From assembly GCA_028554755.1 (NCBI GenBank), contig JAPTOF010000017.1, positions 8,432,001 to 8,496,000 on the forward strand: a DNA stretch of 64,000 bases. Direction: 5' to 3'. The notes under the pieces were generated by a model. It did not search any database and had not been told where the DNA came from. It was given only the letters and a program-made list of their open reading frames with translations. This DNA comes from Cordia subcordata (Eukaryota > Streptophyta > Magnoliopsida > Boraginales > Cordiaceae). This document shows positions 57,631 through 64,000 of this stretch, one piece after another (positions within the stretch are counted from its first letter, which is position 1; each line of letters starts with the position of its first letter). A program made the translations under genes and the position numbers.

Positions 57631-58809
57631 ATGGCCTCTCAATCTTCTTCCTCTTTTGCTTCTCTGGCCTCCAACCTCAAGACCTTGGTGCTAACAACTC
57701 TTGACCACACGAACTTCATCACCTAGAAAGCACAAATCCAAAATTTTTTCTTATTCAATGACTTGGCAAAATTTATAGATGGTACGCTCCCCAAACCAGA
57801 AATTAAATCAAACCCAACAACTCCTACCCAATCTCACACTAAAACCTCCACTGAAACACCAAAGACTGAATTCGAAGCGTCCAAAGATGTTATCACTAAA
57901 TCCTCTCTTTCGCTTAATGAATGGCAAAAAATGGACAATTTTGTAACAGCATGTATTATTGCAACAATGTCTGATGCTCTTGTTCCTCAGGCACCAGGAT
58001 TTGCCTCCTCTCGTGATCTCTGGCTTTGCTTGGAAGAATCCTTCTTATGCCAATCTCTCGCCAGAAAATCGCTTCTTCGTTCCCAACTTCGCTCTTTCAA
58101 AAAGAACAATCTTTCAATTGCAGAATATCTTCAACATATATGTTCCTTAGCCTCTGCGCTTGGTGCCATAAGTGATCCAATTTCTAATTCTGACCTTGTT
58201 CTCATTGCTTTAGATGGACTTCCCCTTTCTTATCGTCCATTTATCACATCCATTGAAAATATGGATTCTCCTCCATCATTTGCTATGTTACGTGCTAAAT
58301 TACTCATTTATGAGCAACGAGTTTTATCTGATGGTTCTCCAACCTCACAAACAGATGAAATAACTCATACTGCTCTTGTCTCCCAACTTGAAAATTCCAC
58401 TCTTAGCTCTCGTGGTAATAATTCTGCTCATAGCACAATGGGTCGTTGTTCGTCGTCTACTTCTACAATCAAGCACAATCAGTCGCAGACCAATAATTCT
58501 CCAAAGCCAGTGACACAACAACAATCCACTTTCAACAATTTTTGTGGCAAATGTCAGATTTGTCGTAAGGTTGGTCATCCTGCTTGGCGATGTCCACATC
58601 GCTATGCTCCGCAGAGAACGAATGGTTCTCAACCTCAAAATACAAGCTATCATGCTCAACAGTCCAATCTTCCATCTCTTTTGCCGACCCCTCCTTCGCC
58701 ATGGATTCCTGACTCTGGCGCTAGCACTCATATGACGCCAGATCCCAATCTTTTGCAACAAATGCACCCATACACTGGCTCCGACCATGTGGTTGTAAGT
58801 GATGGTTAG
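57631..58809 (+). pseudogene. gag and protease part of copia element 2
   Basis: Gag opens at ATG 57631 (MASQSSSSFASLASNLKTL) and meets an in-frame TAG at 57724, 31 codons in, where the family has Trp; the frame then continues unbroken to a stop at 58807. Seen: LNEWQKMDNFVTACIIATM, LWLCLEESF, LSIAEYLQHICSLASAL, an intact CCHC zinc knuckle (CQICRKVGHPAWRC, about 58553-58594) and protease WIPDSGASTHMT near 58701-58736. The central region is Ser/Thr/Asn-rich. Confidence 0.85.
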
Positions 58810-60072
58810 TCCTTATCTATTGCCAATATTGAATCTTCTTCTTTAAATAATTCTGGTCATAAATTTCAGTTATCTCATGTTTTGCATGTCCCTCAACTTA
58901 AGAAAAGTTTGCTTTCCGTCTCTCAATTTACTAAGGAAAATAATGTCTCACTTGAGTTTTTTCCTTCTAAATGTCTTGTCAAGGACCTCCGTACAGGAAC
59001 AATTCTCCTCCAGGGCAATGTTGACTCCAGTTTGTATCATCTACCACTCTTTGCAACTTCCAAGCATAGTGCTCTTACTACATCTAAGGTCTTCTTTGCT
59101 ATTTGGCATAGTCGTCTTAGTCATCCCTCGGATCGTGTTTTGTCAACAGTCAAGTCTCAAGCCTCAGTCAATTTTTCAGATTTTCTTTCAGTTAATAAAT
59201 TGTGTCATGCTTGCATGTTGGGCAAAAGTCACAAATTACCATTTTTAGATTCTACTAGAGTTTCTCAGTGTCCTTTAGATATTATTCATTGTGATATTTG
59301 GGGACCATCCCCTGTTGAGTCATGTTCTAATTTTAGGTATTTTGTCATTTTTATTGATGATTATAGTCATTTCACATGGATTTATCCTTTACGCAATAAA
59401 AGTGATTGTTTTTCTCATTTTGTCAAATTCAAATCTTTGGTTGAAAATTTGTTCTCGACAAAAATGAAACATTTTTAGTGCAATGGTGCTCCAGAATTAA
59501 TAAAAGGAAATTTATATAAATTTATCACTAAAAATGGTATTAAATATCAGATTTCTTGCCCTTATACTCCAGAGCAAAATGGAATTGCTGAAAGAAAAGT
59601 AAGACATATTACAGAAATGGGAACCACATTACTGTTTCATTCATCAATGCCTAAATGTTATTGGCTTAAAGCTTTCTCCACTGCTGTCTTTCTTATAAAT
59701 AAACTTCCAACACCTAAATTGGATAATCAATCTCCCTTTACCCGGTTATATTCTCAATGTCTCGATTATCATTTTCTAAGGGTCTTTGGTTGCTCTTGTT
59801 ATCCTTATTTAGGGGCCTACAAACAGGACAAGCTCAGCCCAAAATCAATTGCTTGTGTGTTTGTTGGTTACTCTGAAGAATATAAGGGTTATAGGTGTCT
59901 TGATCCTACTGCCAATAGGATTTACATTTCTCGTCATGTACAATTCGATGAATCAGTTTATCCATTCAAAAATATTATTTCTTTCCATGAGTCAAAGTCG
60001 TCCCAGTCACTAAAATCCTCTAGTTCAAATGGTATGGTACTAGTTCTTGTGCGAACTCTTTTCAAGCATTAA
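58810..60072 (+). pseudogene. integrase part of copia element 2
   Basis: In the same frame as gag. Zinc-binding region IWHSRLSHPSDRV and LCHACMLGKSHKLPF; catalytic core HCDIWGPSPVES, FVIFIDDYSHFTWIYPL; then a TAG at 59476, after which CNGAPEL shows Asn at the place of the second catalytic Asp; EQNGIAERK carries the Glu. Then FGCSCYPYL, ACVFVGYSEEYKGYRC and ISRHVQFDE. Frame is lost around 60030-60072. Not functional. Confidence 0.85.
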
Positions 60073-60146
60073 TTCCTTTTTGCTGTGGTAATTCTCAAAA
60101 ATCTGTTAATTCTTTTCTCTCTCGTTCTAATCAGATATGTACAGAG

Positions 60147-62333
60147 TTGTGTTCAAATTCTTCTCCTACTATCATGTCATGTGCAAATAATGATAATGCT
60201 TCTCATAATTCCAAGGCATCTATGTCTCCAAGTTCTAACAGGACTTCTAACTCTTCTAATAATCTCCATTCCTCGTCACCCACTACTACTACAAATTTTG
60301 ATCCAACTACGCATGCTATCCAACAATCTCCTAACCAACACGTCTCATCCCAATTTTCTTCTAGTCCATCCACCTCATCAAAATTTGGACAACCACACTC
60401 TCCACCGTCTATATCTGATCAATGCATGATCCACCCGAATATTCAACCTCAAAATTTCAAGTCTTTTATGTCTCCTAAACAACATGTTCACACTCCATAT
60501 CGTGGACCATCTCTAGTTGATCATGTGCAACGTGACCAAACTACATCACTATCTCCTCAACGTATCCCATCTTTGTCGAATTCCTCTGCATGTTCCAATC
60601 CTTTGCATGATCTCAAATCTACTGATTCGGTCAACTCTTCTTCTATTGAACCACCTCCACAGACAAGTTCTCACCATCACATGGTGACACGAACCAAAAC
60701 AAACACGCGAAAAGAGAAACTTTTTCGTGATTTCGTGGCTCTGAATGTTAGTGATGGTGGTATGGGTGTGTCTTACTTTACTGATGTTGAGCCTTCTAGT
60801 TATACACAAGCCAAGAAATTTTCTAAATGGCGTCAAGTAATGAATACTGAATATAATGCTCTCTTGCAAAATGGTACTTGGCATTTAGTTCCTAAACCAT
60901 CCCATGCCAATATTGTAGGATGCAAATGGGTTTTTCGGATAAAAAGAAAACCTGATGGTACTATTGAAAGATATAAAGCCCGTTTTGTCACTAAAGGGTA
61001 CAGTCAAGAAAAGGGATTGGATTATAATGAGACATTCAGTCAGGTAGTCAAACCTACTACAATTCGGGTGATTCTCTCTTTAGCAGTTTCAAAAGGATGG
61101 TCTTTGTCACAACTGGATGTCAATAATGCCTTTTTACATGGGCATTTGCATGAAGATGTGTACATGGCTCAACCCCCAGGATTTGTTCATCCCTCATATC
61201 CCATACATGTTTGTAAACTTCAGAAAGCATTGTATGGTCTCAAGCAAGCTCCTCGAGCTTGGTTTTCCCGCTTGAGCAATTTTTTAGGACAACTTGGTTT
61301 TGTGGCTTCAAAATCCAATACTTCACTTTTCTTATGTCGGACAACCACAACTATCATTTTCATATTGGTCTATGTTGACGACATCATTTTAACCAGCAGT
61401 TGTCCCTCGACTATTGCATCAGTGAAGACCATGCTAAATAGGCACTTTGCTTTAAAGGATTTAGGTTGTTTGTCTTATTTTCTCGATGTCCAAGTACAGA
61501 CTAGCTCATGTGGAATTCTTCTGTCTCAGCAAATATATATCAAGGATTTACTTGATCGTGCACAGCTTAGTGGTGCGAAACTAGTATCTTTTCCTATTGC
61601 ACCAAATCAACAACTATCACAACATGTTGGAGATCCTTATTCAGATGTCACTCAATATAGAAGTGTTGTGGGAGCATTACAGTATCTAACTTTGACCAGG
61701 CCTGACATTGTGCTTGCAATTAACAAAGTGTGTCAATTTTTACATCAACCCACAGAATACCATTGGTCTGCTGTCAAACGTATTTTGCGATATCTCAAAG
61801 GGACAATGGATTATTGCTTGTACATTCAACCATCTAGTGACTTCACTCTTCATGCGTATTCAGATTCTGACTGGGCTGGTTGTCCTGATGACAGGTGAAG
61901 TACAAATGGTTATTGTATTTACATGGGCCCTAATCTCATTTCTTGGCCAGCTAAGAAATAGACGACCGTTGCTAGGTTTAGTACAGAGGCGGAATATAGA
62001 GCAATTGCATATGCTACGACAGAAATATCTTGGCTCAAATCATTGTTCACTGAAATTCAGGTGCCTTTAGCTTCCCTTCCGGTGTTGTGGTGTGACAATA
62101 TAGGAGCTACCTATCTCACAGCTAATCCAGTTTATCATGTGCGAACGAAACACATAGAGATTGATGTGCACTTTGTTAGGGAAAAAGTAGCTTCTAATCA
62201 GGTACAGGTTCAATTTATTTCAACTGCGGATCAGTTAGCAGATATTATGACCAAAGGTCTATCAATCACAAGATTTAGATCTATTCGGCACAAGCTTACC
62301 GTCAGAGATCCGGTCTCGCTTGTGGGGGCATGA
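60147..62333 (+). pseudogene. reverse transcriptase and RNase H part of copia element 2
   Basis: A 583-codon frame (to 61898) with a Ser/Pro/Asn-rich spacer, then RT blocks WHLVPKPSHANIVGCKW, ARFVTKGYSQEKGLDYNE, QLDVNNAFLHGHLHEDVYMA, LYGLKQAPRAWF and an intact catalytic YVDD at 61371-61382. RNase H starts with YSDSDWAGCPDD and meets TGA at 61896 and TAG at about 61959 in frame; the remainder (FSTEAEYRAIA, HVRTKHIEIDVHFVRE, TADQLADIMTKGLS) continues to the stop at 62331-62333, at the edge of the 3' LTR. Best preserved part of either element, yet still interrupted. Confidence 0.9.
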
Positions 62334-62495
62334 TAACGATTACTGTTGGTTAAGATTTGGATTTATTTTTGTAACTATTGTAACTTTATCCTTATCTTAG
62401 ATAGGCCGATACACTTGTGTAAAATATGTATAAATACTGTATTCTTTTCATATGTGAAATATAAAAAATATATATGCTTTTGCTCAACATCTTCA
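62331..62495 (+). repeat. 3' LTR of copia element 2
   Basis: 165 bp starting TGATAACGATTAC and ending ATCTTCA. It overlaps the last codon of the polyprotein by a few bases. About nine substitutions and one A-run indel against the 5' LTR. Confidence 0.9.
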
Positions 62496-62546
62496 TATAC
62501 ATATATACATATATATATATATATTCACAACACAACAAGAAGCATT

Positions 62547-62607
62547 CCGCTGTAGCACAAAAGTAAATTGGATTGTCTGTTAAGCCGGGTTCGACTCCTG
62601 GCAGCGA
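62547..62607 (+). repeat. tRNA-like 61-nt sequence, copy 2
   Basis: Same length as 55210-55270 with about 53 of 61 bases identical. Start CCGCTG pairs with CAGCGA; box A TAGCACAAAAG and box B GGTTCGACTCC are both good matches. The T-arm CCGGG/CCTGG can pair. It is followed by a short T run (CCTTTTTT), a possible pol III stop, and by ACGCAGCTG like copy 1's ACGCAGCCAG. Both copies follow a similar TTCACAAC.CAA flank. Confidence 0.6.
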
Positions 62608-64000
62608 AAAGCCTTTTTTCATTATCATTTTTAATATTCAACGCAGCTGTATTCAGTAAATTCGATTGCCCATTTTGTTAACCCCATAAGTAGTGTTTAA
62701 GTATTTTTTTTCATAAGCCAATAAAAGTACCTTCTTCGTCTAATAGCAAAGTGTTTGGAGCATGGATAAGAAATTTGCTCATATTTCATGTTCAAATAAG
62801 TTATGGTGCAATTAATTTGGACTATCTTTTATTTGAATTGGATTATATTATTGAAATTTGATATTTCTGGCTTGAGTTTTGAAAGATTTCATAAGAAGAA
62901 TTCGTCATCCTTGGAATAAAAAACACATAGGAGACAAAAGATTTTTGTGGCTCATTCCTAATGATTATTTCCGGAAGGACTAAGTGATTGATATAAATGG
63001 ATGATATCAACCACTTGTTTCCACAGAAATTAATCATGTGCAATAACCAACCAACAAAGTCAAAGTAGACGAACTTCCTTGGATGGTTTGCCGGGCCAAA
63101 CCACCTTATTGAGGTTTGACTCACCAATGCAACTCTGATGTTTGGACCCATAGAATAGTAATCATGCAAAACCAGTAAAAACGCATGAGCCGCGTTTAAT
63201 ACAAAGGAGACGAGGCAGAATTTTTATGACATGATGTGACTTGTCCATGCAGCTGATTACTGTTTTTGAGGTTAAACATCAAGTCAGTCGCCTGATAATG
63301 TTATAAAGTTAGGTAATGTAAGGATAAAAAAATCCTAATCATTCAAGACCATTTGCCTTGGCTTATTAAACATAGACATTTGCATCACAATAAAGGTAAC
63401 ACATAGTGGGCCTTAATCTTCATTTTCGCTATCTCAAGCTTCTTTCTTTCTAAAATTCAAACTGACTTGATCGTCAAAAGTTATTTGAGAAAGAAGCCAC
63501 GCTGTTGGTTTGTCTTGTACAAGATGATTAAGCCAAGCAGAAAAACAGTACCGGTGAAATATGCTCTAGGCTAGTTGAGCGCACGAGCACATTGTTGAAA
63601 AATTAGAAACGCAACATATCATGGTAAGCTTTGTTGAAAAAATGTAGTCTAAAGAAAATAATCTCAACAGTAGAACATGTGCAAAAGTAATGTAGCAAAA
63701 TAGATAGTAACTTGAGGCGTGTTATGAACACTGTCCTTAAGGATATTTCGCCCAACTGAAAGCGTATCCCCCAGGATTCAACAAGCTCTTCTAGTTTTGA
63801 ACTAGGTACAGAAACAGCAAAAGAAACTTGAAAGAAAAAATACCCAGTAGTCTTTTAAACAAAGTACAGGAGAAAAATTTAACAGAGTACAAGAGAAGAA
63901 TTTTGTTTTGCGTATTTAGCTTGGAACGGAGGGCTATTTATAGGCTTCAGGCTCAACAGAGTACTGAAAGCGTATCCCCCAGGATTCAACAAGCTCTTCT
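62608..64000. other. Unassigned right end with a direct repeat
   Basis: No gene recognised. ACTGAAAGCGTATCCCCCAG and the following bases occur at 63755-63793 and again at 63963-64000 (running off the window), 208 bp apart. GGGCTATTTATAGGC near 63931-63945 contains a TATA-like site with the look of an LTR or gene leader. The 62843-63169 minus frame has no domain I recognise. Confidence 0.4.

Larger units (their letters stand above)
57366..62495 (+). mobile_element. Ty1/copia LTR retrotransposon 2 (decayed, Ale/Retrofit-like, very short LTRs)
   Basis: 5130 bp between TATAC target duplications (57361-57365 and 62496-62500). LTRs are only 166 and 165 bp. The primer site TGGTATCTAGAGCC follows the 5' LTR directly, and TTGTGGGGGCA precedes the 3' LTR. 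Gag of the UBN2/Retrotran_gag style and the short LTRs suggest the Ale/Retrofit lineage. The polyprotein is one long frame interrupted by five stop codons (57724, 58807, 59476, 61896 and about 61959) and one frameshift near 60030-60110. LTRs differ at about nine positions plus one indel, so it is probably older than element 1. Confidence 0.95.

Overview
The window looks like nuclear DNA of a flowering plant, most likely a eudicot. It is AT-rich, its genes are split by short introns with GT..AG borders, it carries Ty1/copia LTR retrotransposons, small hairpin transposons and tRNA-derived repeats, and its recognisable proteins are plant types: a CAX-type vacuolar cation/H+ exchanger, a PHD-plus-Myb nuclear protein and ribosomal protein eS28. 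I cannot name the species from sequence alone.

Layout. 1-1.2 kb: 5' part of a gene running off the left edge (minus strand). 1.2-5.1 kb: AT-rich spacer with short tandem and inverted repeats. 5.1-30.9 kb: an all-minus-strand cluster of eight related small genes (five intact type I or type II copies besides the chimaeric one, one deletion relic, one split by a retrotransposon). Each encodes a single membrane-spanning segment followed by a glycine-rich tail. Most copies have a shared block of non-coding sequence upstream, and part of the cluster (about 5.5-10.7 kb) is duplicated at about 11.6-18.0 kb. A 5.8-kb copia element (21570-27364) sits inside one member. 32.6-38.5 kb: the 11-exon CAX gene on the minus strand, with a probable intron in its leader. 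39.5-46 kb: repeat-rich spacer including an approximately 0.9-kb duplication. 47.3-49.9 kb: a three-exon plus-strand gene for a PHD finger/Myb protein. 51.6-53.1 kb: eS28 on the minus strand with a long leader intron. 53.2-57.3 kb: transposon debris and AT-rich spacer. 57.4-62.5 kb: a second copia element with very short LTRs. 62.5-64 kb: a tRNA-like repeat and unassigned sequence.

The housekeeping genes (CAX, PHD/Myb, eS28) are ordinary. The most unusual part is the glycine-rich cluster. It shows two kinds of membrane 'head' (type I, starting MARL, with an Ala-Cys at the membrane exit and a basic patch; type II, shorter), a chimaera that joins a type II head to the tail and promoter of a type I gene, orphan promoter blocks left where genes were lost, and insertions by a SINE, small inverted-repeat transposons and a retrotransposon that can be recognised against uninserted paralogous sites. 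I do not know what these proteins do; membrane topology and any role are inferred from the sequence only.

Counts and percentages given here were made by eye and should be read as approximate.
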